Source: Candidatus Methanofastidiosum methylothiophilum (GTDB lineage: Archaea; Methanobacteriota_B; Thermococci; Methanofastidiosales; Methanofastidiosaceae). Taken from it: a DNA stretch of 34,296 nucleotides. Below are positions 25,645-33,489 of the stretch, piece after piece. The number at the start of each line of letters is the position of its first letter. Within the stretch, counting starts at the first letter, position 1. The stretch spans positions 7,984 to 42,279 of the forward strand of contig LNJB01000011.1 of the NCBI GenBank assembly GCA_001587595.1, given 5' to 3'. A program made the position numbers and the translations under genes. The notes beneath the pieces were generated by a model that had not been told where the DNA came from, ran no database searches, and worked only from the letters and a program-made list of their open reading frames with translations.

Positions 25645-25648
25645 TACC
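25602..25648 (+). promoter_or_regulatory. Leader stem-loop enclosing the aromatic codons
   Basis: GGTATCAA (25602-25609) pairs perfectly with TTGATACC (25641-25648). AGTG (25599-25602) can extend it by pairing with CACT (25652-25655) across a bulge, at the cost of the outermost pair. A local alternative, GGTA/TACC (25637-25648), would use the 3' arm instead. An outer helix, GGAAAGA (25579-25585) with TCTTTCC (25673-25679), is also possible. The 3' arm contains the leader stop codon. A stalled or finishing ribosome would therefore change which helix forms. Confidence 0.6.
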
Positions 25649-25662
25649 TTTCACTGGCCGAA

Positions 25663-25703
25663 TCCTTGTTTCTCTTTCCAATCCCTTCTTAGGAGGTTTT
25701 TTT
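25663..25703 (+). promoter_or_regulatory. Pyrimidine tract, Shine-Dalgarno and U7 before chorismate mutase
   Basis: A C/T-rich run (25663-25690) is followed by AGGAGG (25691-25696) and seven T (25697-25703) that abut the ATG. The strong ribosome binding site shows that this gene, unlike many in the window, is not leaderless. The U-rich tracts are plausible archaeal termination or FttA cleavage sites. Confidence 0.5.
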
Positions 25704-25988
25704 ATGGAGAGCTCAATAGAGTCCCTTAGAGAAGAAATAAACAGGATCGATGAGAGTATTATTAAACTGCTTTCAGCAAGAATGGAAGTAGCAAAAAAGA
25801 TAGCATTTCTAAAAAAAGAAATGGGTATACTAGTAGAGGATAGGGATAGAGAAAGGATCATTTTTCTCAAACTGGATGATGATGCCAGAAGAAATAATCT
25901 CGATGAAAATTTTGTTTCAGATATTTTTGAAAAGATCATTTCCCATTCAAAATTTTTACAGACTAATATAATGGAGGGGCAGAAATGA
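25704..25988 (+). CDS. Chorismate mutase, AroQ type
   Basis: 94 residues, a monofunctional AroQ-class helical enzyme that converts chorismate to prephenate. The active-site set lines up with E. coli numbering at constant spacing: R9, R26, K37, D46, R49 and E50 correspond to R11, R28, K39, D48, R51 and E52. The ATG at 25704 follows AGGAGG and a U7 tract. The frame is open further upstream, but that stretch lies within the leader. It is the first enzyme gene of the operon, and its stop overlaps the next ATG (ATGA). Confidence 0.93.
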   Translation: MESSIESLREEINRIDESIIKLLSARMEVAKKIAFLKKEMGILVEDRDRERIIFLKLDDDARRNNLDENFVSDIFEKIISHSKFLQTNIMEGQK

Positions 25989-27007
25989 TAGTTATAATGA
26001 AAGCAAAAGCTGAAGAGGAGGATGTGAATCAAGTTATAGATGCAATTAAATCTCTTGGCCTTAGAACACAGTTAAATTTTGGGGCAGAAAGAGTAGTAGT
26101 TGCCGTGATAGGGGATATTAGCAAAATTGGAGAAGAAAATTTTTTCAGAATTAGGGCAATGAAGGGAGTTGAAAATACAGTATTTGTTTCAAAGCCTTAC
26201 AAATTAGTTTCTAAAGATTTCAAAAATGAGCAGACTGTAATAGATGTAGATGGAGTAAAGATTGGCGGGAAAAAAATAGTTGTTTTTGCAGGGCCTTGTT
26301 CAGTTGAGAATAGAGAACAGATCATGGAGGTCGCAGAAAAGATAAAAAAAGCTGGTGCCAGTATGATAAGGGGAGGGGCATTCAAACCGCGTACTTCACC
26401 AAAGGATTTTCAAGGATTAGGAGAAGAAGGCCTAAAATTACTTTACGAGGCAAAAGAAGAAACTGGACTCCCCATTGTAACTGAAATAATGGATGCAAGA
26501 GATGTTGGCCTTTTGTCAGAATATGCGGACGTCTTACAAGTAGGAACTAGAAACATGCAAAACTACACACTACTAAAGGAGCTTGGAAAATGTGACAAAC
26601 CCATACTTCTTAAAAGAGGGATGTGGGCAACAATGGCTGAATTCCTTGGGGCTGCAGAATACATAATTAATGGAGGAAATGAAAATGTCATATTGTGTGA
26701 AAGGGGCATAAGAACATTCTCAGATTTTTCAAGAAATACTTTAGACCTTAGCATTATTCCTGCCATTAAAGATGAGAGCCACTTGCCTATAATATCTGAT
26801 CCAAGTCATGGTACGGGAAGGAGGAGTTTAGTTTTACCTATGAGCAAAGCTTCAGTAGCCTGTGGCGCAGACGGACTATTAATTGAGACTCATCCAAATC
26901 CGGATAAAGCGATAAGTGATGCGGATCAAACAATTTCCTTAAGTGCATTTTCAAAACTTATGGAAGATATTAAAAATATAACAAAAGCAGTTGGGAGGGA
27001 AGTATAA
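25985..27007 (+). CDS. aroF: DAHP synthase, type I-beta, copy 1
   Basis: 340 residues. It condenses phosphoenolpyruvate and erythrose 4-phosphate, the first step of the shikimate pathway. The N-terminal 70 or so residues form the ferredoxin-like domain used for feedback control in Thermotoga-type enzymes. The barrel has AGPCSVEN (metal Cys), [29 protein letters not shown] (His) and [15 protein letters not shown]. The size matches the regulated form rather than the short Pyrococcus form. It abuts its paralogue with no gap. Confidence 0.95.
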   Translation: MIVIMKAKAEEEDVNQVIDAIKSLGLRTQLNFGAERVVVAVIGDISKIGEENFFRIRAMKGVENTVFVSKPYKLVSKDFKNEQTVIDVDGVKIGGKKIVVFAGPCSVENREQIMEVAEKIKKAGASMIRGGAFKPRTSPKDFQGLGEEGLKLLYEAKEETGLPIVTEIMDARDVGLLSEYADVLQVGTRNMQNYTLLKELGKCDKPILLKRGMWATMAEFLGAAEYIINGGNENVILCERGIRTFSDFSRNTLDLSIIPAIKDESHLPIISDPSHGTGRRSLVLPMSKASVACGADGLLIETHPNPDKAISDADQTISLSAFSKLMEDIKNITKAVGREV

Positions 27008-28030
27008 ATGATAATAGTAATGAAGCTAGGTGTGGATGAAAGTCAAGTACAAGAAACAATTCAGAAAATTAAAGATCTTGGTTTTAATACCCACCTATCA
27101 AAAGGAGAAAATAGAACCATAATTGGTGTAATTGGAGACGTTAGTTCAATTGATGAAAGTGACGTTGAGAGGTTGCGGGCAACACCTTATATAGAAGAAG
27201 TTGTGCGTGTTTCAAAACCTTACAAATTAGTTTCTAGAGATTTTAACAAAGAGGACACTGTTATAAACGTAGATGGAATTGAAATAGGCGGGAAAAAAAT
27301 AGTTGTAATGGCAGGGCCATGTACAGTTGAAAGCAAAGACCAAATTATTAACATCGCAAGAGAAGTAAAAAATTCAGGGGCCACAATTTTGAGAGGAGGG
27401 GCATTCAAACCGCGTACTTCACCAAAAGACTTTCAGGGACTTGGGAAGGAAGGACTAGAATTCCTAGCTGCAGCAAAGGAAGAAACTGGACTTCCCATTG
27501 TCACCGAAGTCATGGACACGAGAGATGTAAAACTTGTATCAGAATATGCAGACATACTACAAGTAGGAACTAGAAACATGCAAAATTATGCATTACTAAA
27601 AGAACTTGGAAAATATGATAAACCAGTACTTCTTAAAAGAGGAATGTGGGCAACTTTGAAAGAGTTTTTATCTGCTGCAGAATATATTCTTGCAGGAGGA
27701 AATAATAACGTTATGCTGTGTGAGAGAGGGATAAGGACTTTTTCTGACTTCACAAGAAATACCTTAGACTTAAGTATAGTTCCAGTATTGAAGAAGGAAA
27801 GCCATCTACCAGTTATAGTTGATCCAAGTCACGGTACTGGAAGAAGGGACATTGTAAAATCAATGACACTTGCTGCAATTGCATGCGGTGCGGACGGTGT
27901 AACTATTGAGGCGCACACAGATCCACAAAAAGCCATAAGTGATGCAGATCAAACTATCAGCACTTTAGACCTTCATGAATTAATGGGAGAAATAAAATAT
28001 ATTTCTAGGATGTTCGGAAGGGAAATATAG
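27008..28030 (+). CDS. aroF: DAHP synthase, type I-beta, copy 2
   Basis: Also 340 residues, starting on the base after the stop of copy 1. The same domains are present: N-terminal ferredoxin-like domain, [27 protein letters not shown] and DPSHGTGRR. The last metal-site segment reads [12 protein letters not shown] rather than the usual HPxP. Short stretches of DNA identity to copy 1 (32 bases from 27395 matching 26372) fall in the catalytic loops, while the N-terminal domains differ. The pair probably answers to different end products (inference). Confidence 0.94.
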   Translation: MIIVMKLGVDESQVQETIQKIKDLGFNTHLSKGENRTIIGVIGDVSSIDESDVERLRATPYIEEVVRVSKPYKLVSRDFNKEDTVINVDGIEIGGKKIVVMAGPCTVESKDQIINIAREVKNSGATILRGGAFKPRTSPKDFQGLGKEGLEFLAAAKEETGLPIVTEVMDTRDVKLVSEYADILQVGTRNMQNYALLKELGKYDKPVLLKRGMWATLKEFLSAAEYILAGGNNNVMLCERGIRTFSDFTRNTLDLSIVPVLKKESHLPVIVDPSHGTGRRDIVKSMTLAAIACGADGVTIEAHTDPQKAISDADQTISTLDLHELMGEIKYISRMFGREI

Positions 28031-28031
28031 G

Positions 28032-29129
28032 ATGAATATCAAGGAAACTAAGACAATAAGTGTTAAGACAGAAAAAAGACCATATGATATAGTCATAGGT
28101 AGGGATATTTTTCGAAACGCACTCGAATCAATATTAGAAGAGAATAAAGAGTGTAATGTTGCCATCATAACAGACTCGAACATAGAAAAAATTTATAGAG
28201 ATAACATATACCAAGCACTTAATAAAAAGACTAATGTTTTTGTTATTTCATTTAAAGCAGGTGAAGAGTCTAAGAATAGAAAAACAAAAGAAGAACTCGA
28301 AGACAGACTATTTGAATTTGGGTTTGGCAGGGATTCATTAATTATTGCATTGGGAGGTGGGGTCACAGGAGATCTTGCTGGATTTATAGCGGCAACTTAT
28401 ATGAGGGGGATACCATTTATACAGATTCCAACAACACTCCTCTCCCAAGTGGACAGCAGCATTGGTGGCAAAGTTGGTATAGACCATCCTTATGGGAAGA
28501 ATCTATTAGGGGCATTTTACCCCCCGAGTAAAGTCTACATAGATATGGAATTCTTGAATACACTGCCAAAAGAAGAGATACTCAATGGATTTGCTGAAAT
28601 AATTAAAGCCGCTATAATAAAAGATAATGAATTCTTTGGATATCTTGAATCAAATATTGATCGAATAATAAATCTAGAAAATGGATACATAGATCATGCA
28701 ATTATTTCGGCACTTAAAGTCAAAGCTAATGTTGTTGAAACAGATGAAAAAGAATCAGGACAAAGAAAGATTCTAAATTTTGGGCATACAATCGGACACG
28801 CTATAGAAATACTTTCAAATTTTGATATCTCTCACGGTAGGGCAGTAGGGATAGGAATGGCAGTTGAAACCTTGATTTCCCATAGATTAGGTATTTTAAC
28901 ATCAGACGAAAAAGAGCAAATAATTGCATTTCTTAAAAAATCTAAGCTCTTAGAAAAATACCCCAAATTATCATCAGATGAAATAATAAAGAAAACAATT
29001 TCTGACAAAAAATCTAGAAAAGGGATAGTTGAATACGCCCTCATAAAGGGCATAGGCACATCGGTCTATGGAGTTAGAGTTGATGAAAAAATTGTAAGAG
29101 AATCCCTAAAGGAGATGGGCTTTCTTTGA
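28032..29129 (+). CDS. aroB: 3-Dehydroquinate synthase
   Basis: 365 residues, the classical NAD-dependent, metal-dependent AroB that converts DAHP to 3-dehydroquinate. Motifs are ALGGGVTGDLAGF, PTTLLSQVDSSIGGK, GKNLLGAFYPP, GFAEIIKAAII and NFGHTIGHAIE (metal His pair). Many methanogens instead use an AroB-independent route with a different dehydroquinate synthase, so this classical enzyme fits the two DAHP synthases beside it. It starts two bases after copy 2, and its stop overlaps the TTG start of aroDE. Confidence 0.96.
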   Translation: MNIKETKTISVKTEKRPYDIVIGRDIFRNALESILEENKECNVAIITDSNIEKIYRDNIYQALNKKTNVFVISFKAGEESKNRKTKEELEDRLFEFGFGRDSLIIALGGGVTGDLAGFIAATYMRGIPFIQIPTTLLSQVDSSIGGKVGIDHPYGKNLLGAFYPPSKVYIDMEFLNTLPKEEILNGFAEIIKAAIIKDNEFFGYLESNIDRIINLENGYIDHAIISALKVKANVVETDEKESGQRKILNFGHTIGHAIEILSNFDISHGRAVGIGMAVETLISHRLGILTSDEKEQIIAFLKKSKLLEKYPKLSSDEIIKKTISDKKSRKGIVEYALIKGIGTSVYGVRVDEKIVRESLKEMGFL

Positions 29130-30628
29130 TTACCGCTTCAATTATACCATCCTCTAAAAAGGAGGCAATATGTCTTTTGGACAAGGCATTATCTAAAGGA
29201 GATTTAGCAGAACTTAGAGTAGACTTGATTTCAGATTTAAATATTTTGGAAATTGGGAATTTATTTGATAAAAAAAGGGTGATTATAACAAATAGAAAAA
29301 AAGATGAGGGCGGACTTTTTGAAGGAAACGAGTCAGATAGGCTCCATCCATTAATTGATGCGATGAAACTTGGATTTGGATTTATTGATATAGAACACTC
29401 TTCAATAGATTCACTTAAATTACTAATCTCAAAAAAAAGAACATTAAAATCAGAGACAAAAATAATACTATCCTACCACAATTTTCAGAATACCCCTCTT
29501 GATATGAAAGAAATAGTGTTGCAGATGAAAGATCAAGATGTGGACCTAATTAAAGTCGTTACTTATGCCAATGATATTTCTGATAATCTAATAATAAAAG
29601 ATATCTTATTCCTTTTTAATGATAATCCTAGGTTAATATCGTTTTTAATGGGGGAAAGAGGGGAGATAAGCCGAGTTTTATGTAACTCTTGGGGAAGTTT
29701 TACTACATATGCACCACTAAAAGGTCTTGACATGACCGCTCCGGGGCAGATACCGCTAGAAGTCTTAAGGGATATATACCGGGTTAACTCTATTGATGAA
29801 ACTTTTGATATTTATGGGCTTATTGGAAATCCTGTTAAGGAAAGCATAGGATACTACGTTCACAATAAATTGTTTTCTTATTATAAAATGGATGCCGTTT
29901 ATTTGAATTTATTGGTGGACGACTTAGGAAAATTTATGAAGGTTTTTGAAGATTACTTCAAAGGATTTTGTGTTACAATGCCATTTAAAGAAACAATAAT
30001 TCCTTATCTGGGAAATATAGACCAAATGGCACTAAAGATAGGGGCAGTAAACACAATAAAGAAAAATAAGAATGAGCTACTAGGAACAAATACTGACTCG
30101 TTGGGAGCGGTATACTCAATTGAAAAAATAAGCACAATAAAGGATAAAAAAGTGCTTATCCTTGGCGCAGGTGGAGCTGGAAAAGCAATAGCTTTCGGGG
30201 TAGCTAGTAAACTTGGAAAAATCATAATTTCAAACAGAGATCATACTAAGGCAATTGAACTTGCAAAAAAGCTAGGGGCAGAAACAATCCCATGGGGGGA
30301 TAGGGATAGAGTTGATTTTGATATTTTAGTCAATGCTACAAAAATTGGCATGTCACCTGAAGAAGACAGTTGCCCAATGAAAGACTCATTTTTTGAAAGG
30401 GACCTGTCTGGAATAACTGTCTTTGATGCAGTTTATAGTCCAATTGATACTAGACTATTAACACTGTCAAAAAAACAAGGGGCAAAAATAGCAAGTGGGT
30501 TAGATATGTACATTGGACAAGCAATGGCGCAATTTGAGTTTTGGACGGGAATAACACCTTCCTATAAAGAAATGGAAAGATTCTCTAAAGAGGCTATACT
30601 TTTGAGAGGGGATAAAGCTGAAAATTAA
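29126..30628 (+). CDS. AroD-AroE fusion: dehydroquinate dehydratase / shikimate dehydrogenase
   Basis: 500 residues with a TTG start overlapping the aroB stop. Residues 1-215 are type I dehydroquinase, with ELRVDL, the catalytic H118 (SYHNF) and Schiff-base K143 (IKVVTYA). Residues 228-490 are shikimate dehydrogenase, with K288 (VTMPFKE), D324 (NTDSLG), the NADP loop GAGGAG (347-352), and NATKIGM. The substrate-binding motif is unusual: NPVKESIGYYVHN keeps S240, but the second Ser of the normal SxS is Gly242. Fusion puts two consecutive steps in one chain, as in plants. Confidence 0.93.
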   Translation: MITASIIPSSKKEAICLLDKALSKGDLAELRVDLISDLNILEIGNLFDKKRVIITNRKKDEGGLFEGNESDRLHPLIDAMKLGFGFIDIEHSSIDSLKLLISKKRTLKSETKIILSYHNFQNTPLDMKEIVLQMKDQDVDLIKVVTYANDISDNLIIKDILFLFNDNPRLISFLMGERGEISRVLCNSWGSFTTYAPLKGLDMTAPGQIPLEVLRDIYRVNSIDETFDIYGLIGNPVKESIGYYVHNKLFSYYKMDAVYLNLLVDDLGKFMKVFEDYFKGFCVTMPFKETIIPYLGNIDQMALKIGAVNTIKKNKNELLGTNTDSLGAVYSIEKISTIKDKKVLILGAGGAGKAIAFGVASKLGKIIISNRDHTKAIELAKKLGAETIPWGDRDRVDFDILVNATKIGMSPEEDSCPMKDSFFERDLSGITVFDAVYSPIDTRLLTLSKKQGAKIASGLDMYIGQAMAQFEFWTGITPSYKEMERFSKEAILLRGDKAEN

Positions 30629-31898
30629 AGAAATTAAACCTCTAAACTTTGAATTTGATGCGAAGTTAAAGGCTCCACCTTCGAAGAGTTATACACATAG
30701 GGCTCTTTTCATAGCAGCCCTTTCGGAAGGGAAGTCAAAGATAATAGGCCCCTTAATTTCAGATGATATTAAATACACTATAGACTCACTAAAAAAACTT
30801 GGTGTGAAAATAACAGATGATTTTGATAAAGATCAGAATATTATTTCTGTGGAAGGAACAGGTGGCATCCTCAAGGAACCCTCTTCTCCTTTATATATTG
30901 GTAATTCTGGAACAACTCTAAGATTTTTAATGGCCTTAGTTTCTCTTGTAAAAGGAACAGTAATAATTGATGGAAACGAAGAAGTAAGAAAACGTCCTGT
31001 TAAAGGTATTGAAGATTCTTTAAGAAAACTTGGGATATCTATTGATACAAATAAAGGGTGTCCCCCAGTCAAAATAACTTCAAATGGAGTTATTGGAGGG
31101 GAAACAGAACTAGAGCCAAGCCAAAGTAGTCAGTATTTAAGCTCTCTTCTTTTAACATCTCCATATTCAAACTCCACCATAAAAATCAAAGTTACTGGGA
31201 AGCTTCCATCAAGCCCTTACGTAGATATGACATTGGATGTAATGGAAAAATTTGGAGTATCTGTTTTAAGAAAAGACTATTCTGAATTTGTAATCACCCC
31301 TTCAAAATATGTTGGTGGTAATTATATTGTTGAAGGTGATTTTTCTAATTCTTCTTACTTTATGGCGATAGCTGCAATAAGTGGCGGGAGAATAGTAATT
31401 GAAAATCTAAATAGAAACTCAAAACAAGCAGACAGAGTTTTTGTCGATATTCTTGAAAAGATGGGGTGTAAAGTTAGTTGGGAAAATAATTTACTGATTT
31501 TAGAAGGAAGAGAGCTTAAGGGGCTAGAGATTGATATGAAACGATCTCCCGACATTGTTCCTACTTTAGCAATTGTTTCAGCTTTTGCCAAAGAACCAAC
31601 AAAAATATATAATATTGAAACTTTAAGATTTAAGGAAACTGACAGATTGAGTGCAGTTGCGAATGAACTTTCTAAGATAGGGTGTAAAGTTGAAGAGGGA
31701 AGTGATTATCTCATAATAGTACCTGGTAAACTAAAAGGTGCCAAAATTGAAACATACAAAGATCATCGTATGGCAATGTCGTTTGCCGTAGTTGGACTTT
31801 TTGTAAACGGGATAAAAATTTGTGACCCTGATTGTGTTTCGAAATCATATCCAAATTTTTGGAAAGATTTTTCAAAAATATCCAGAGGGATTAATTGA
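30618..31898 (+). CDS. aroA: EPSP synthase (5-enolpyruvylshikimate-3-phosphate synthase), probable CTG start
   Basis: The frame runs from a stop at 30603 and contains no ATG, GTG or TTG before the active-site motif APPSKSYTHR (K23 in this numbering). The candidate starts are CTG 30618, ATT 30624 and ATA 30612. CTG lies after GAGGGG at good spacing and gives 426 residues, the normal length. The first ATG, at 30804, would remove 62 residues including the essential Lys. Other motifs are GNSGTTLRFL, RPVKGIEDSL, SSQYLSSLLL, GDFSNSSYF, KETDRL and DHRMAMSFAV. The gene overlaps the end of aroDE by 11 bases. Confidence 0.88.
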   Translation: MKIKEIKPLNFEFDAKLKAPPSKSYTHRALFIAALSEGKSKIIGPLISDDIKYTIDSLKKLGVKITDDFDKDQNIISVEGTGGILKEPSSPLYIGNSGTTLRFLMALVSLVKGTVIIDGNEEVRKRPVKGIEDSLRKLGISIDTNKGCPPVKITSNGVIGGETELEPSQSSQYLSSLLLTSPYSNSTIKIKVTGKLPSSPYVDMTLDVMEKFGVSVLRKDYSEFVITPSKYVGGNYIVEGDFSNSSYFMAIAAISGGRIVIENLNRNSKQADRVFVDILEKMGCKVSWENNLLILEGRELKGLEIDMKRSPDIVPTLAIVSAFAKEPTKIYNIETLRFKETDRLSAVANELSKIGCKVEEGSDYLIIVPGKLKGAKIETYKDHRMAMSFAVVGLFVNGIKICDPDCVSKSYPNFWKDFSKISRGIN

Positions 31899-32407
31899 AC
31901 ATAGTTTTATTTGGATTGAGGTGCGTAGGTAAAACTTCAGTTGGAGTTAGCTTGTCAGATATAACTGATAAAATTTTTTTTGATACTGATAGGATAATAG
32001 AAAAAAGAGAATCAAAAACTATTCATGAAATAATAAACGAAAAAGGATGGGAGTATTTTAGACTAAAAGAAAAAGAAACTATTGCAGACGTATCCAAAGA
32101 AAATAATGCTGTTATTTCCTTAGGTGGAGGGGCACTGATGGATAGAAGCAATGTGGATTTGCTGGATAAGTCCTTTTTTGTTTTACTACGGGCAAGTATA
32201 AACACAATGAAGACTAGGATGGAAAAGGATGTACCAAGACCGTCATTAACTAAAAATGATTCAATTTCTGAGATTGAAGAAATTGTGTTAGAAAGAATGC
32301 CATTATATGAAAAAATAGCAGATATAATTATAGATACAGATAAACTTAGTGTCTATGAGATATGTGACAAAATTTTATTGGAGCTTGAGAAAAGGAGTAT
32401 GGTATAA
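31895..32407 (+). CDS. aroK: Shikimate kinase, bacterial AroK type
   Basis: 170 residues with a TTG start overlapping the aroA stop (TTGA). The P-loop is FGLRCVGKTSVG, the DxD motif FFDTDR, the glycine-rich shikimate loop SLGGGALMD, and the lid around RPSL. It phosphorylates shikimate with ATP. This is the P-loop enzyme of bacteria. Most archaea use an unrelated GHMP-type shikimate kinase, so transfer or an unusual lineage is likely. The stop overlaps the aroC ATG (TAATG). Confidence 0.93.
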   Translation: MNIVLFGLRCVGKTSVGVSLSDITDKIFFDTDRIIEKRESKTIHEIINEKGWEYFRLKEKETIADVSKENNAVISLGGGALMDRSNVDLLDKSFFVLLRASINTMKTRMEKDVPRPSLTKNDSISEIEEIVLERMPLYEKIADIIIDTDKLSVYEICDKILLELEKRSMV

Positions 32408-33489
32408 TGGGGGGAAATACTTTTGGTAGATTGTTTAGAGTTACAACTTGGGGGGAATCCCATGGTAAAGCACTAGGAGCAGTTATAGATGGATGTCCTC
32501 CAGGCATTAAACTTAATGAAGATGAAATCAATAAAGAGCTGTCATTGAGAATACCAAAAAGTAACGGGCTTTCAACTTCAAGGAAAGAGGAGGACAGATG
32601 TGAGATATTATCTGGAGTTTTTGAAGGGAAGACTATAGGAACTCCTATTTCTATTCTAATTAATAATCGAGATGTTGATTCCTCCTCATATGAAAAAATA
32701 AAAAATGTATTTAGACCAGGGCACGCGGATTACACTTATTTTAAGAAATATGGGGTATACGATTATAGAGGTGGTGGCAGGGCTTCAGGTAGAGAGACTG
32801 CCGGGAGAGTTGCAGCAGGTGCAATTGCAAGAGTAGTATTGAAAAATGAGATTAAACATTTTGAGTTATTGTCTTATACCAAATCTATAGGGGGTATTGT
32901 TTCACCCGAAGTTGATAACAGATCTTTGAAAAGAGAGGACATCATCAAAGATAGACTTTGGACTACCGATAAGACTATTTCTAAAAAAATGACTGAAAAA
33001 ATTTTGGAGGCAAAATCTAAAGGCGAGTCAGTTGGGGGGGTAGTTGAAATAGTTGCTAGAGGGGTACCTTTAGGATTAGGTGAGCCTGTTTTCGATAAAC
33101 TTGAAGCAGATATAGGAAAAGGCCTTTTATCCATCGGCGCAGTCAAGGGAGTAGAGTTTGGAGGGGGATTTAATCTTTCAGGACTATCTGGCTCTGAGAG
33201 TAACGACCAGATCGATTCAAAGGGATTCCTAACGAATAGAGCAGGAGGAATCGTTGGCGGAATATCTAACGGGGAAGATATTGTGGTGAGAGTTGCTGTA
33301 AAGCCTATACCTTCAATCGCTAAAGAACAAAAAACAATAGATATTGAGGGCAATGAAAGATCAATAAAAATTGAAGGAAGACATGATCCATGCGCAATTC
33401 CAAGAATAAATCCTGTATGTGAAGCAATGGTTGCCATTACGCTTTTAGACCATTTATTAATACAGAAGTCAATAGAGGGATTTAAGTGA
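32407..33489 (+). CDS. aroC: Chorismate synthase
   Basis: 360 residues. It removes phosphate from EPSP to give chorismate and needs reduced FMN. Motifs are TTWGESHGKALG near the N-terminus, FRPGHADYTYFKKYG, the RGGGRASGRETAGRVAAGA block, and near the end DPCAIPRINPVCEAM. Length and motifs are complete. It overlaps aroK by one base and tyrA by four. Confidence 0.96.
   Translation: MGGNTFGRLFRVTTWGESHGKALGAVIDGCPPGIKLNEDEINKELSLRIPKSNGLSTSRKEEDRCEILSGVFEGKTIGTPISILINNRDVDSSSYEKIKNVFRPGHADYTYFKKYGVYDYRGGGRASGRETAGRVAAGAIARVVLKNEIKHFELLSYTKSIGGIVSPEVDNRSLKREDIIKDRLWTTDKTISKKMTEKILEAKSKGESVGGVVEIVARGVPLGLGEPVFDKLEADIGKGLLSIGAVKGVEFGGGFNLSGLSGSESNDQIDSKGFLTNRAGGIVGGISNGEDIVVRVAVKPIPSIAKEQKTIDIEGNERSIKIEGRHDPCAIPRINPVCEAMVAITLLDHLLIQKSIEGFK

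Noticed and set aside
25641-25703. Upstream extension of chorismate mutase by 21 codons
   Set aside because: The frame is open but the sequence includes the leader structure and the AGGAGG, and the AroQ domain begins at 25704.
26372-27426. 32-base direct repeat as a mobile element or recombination site
   Set aside because: Both copies lie in the same catalytic loop of paralogous DAHP synthases, so duplication explains them.
32874-33437. Long open frame on the minus strand inside aroC
   Set aside because: Ser/Pro/Leu-rich translation with no motif, wholly inside a well-supported gene. It is a shadow frame.
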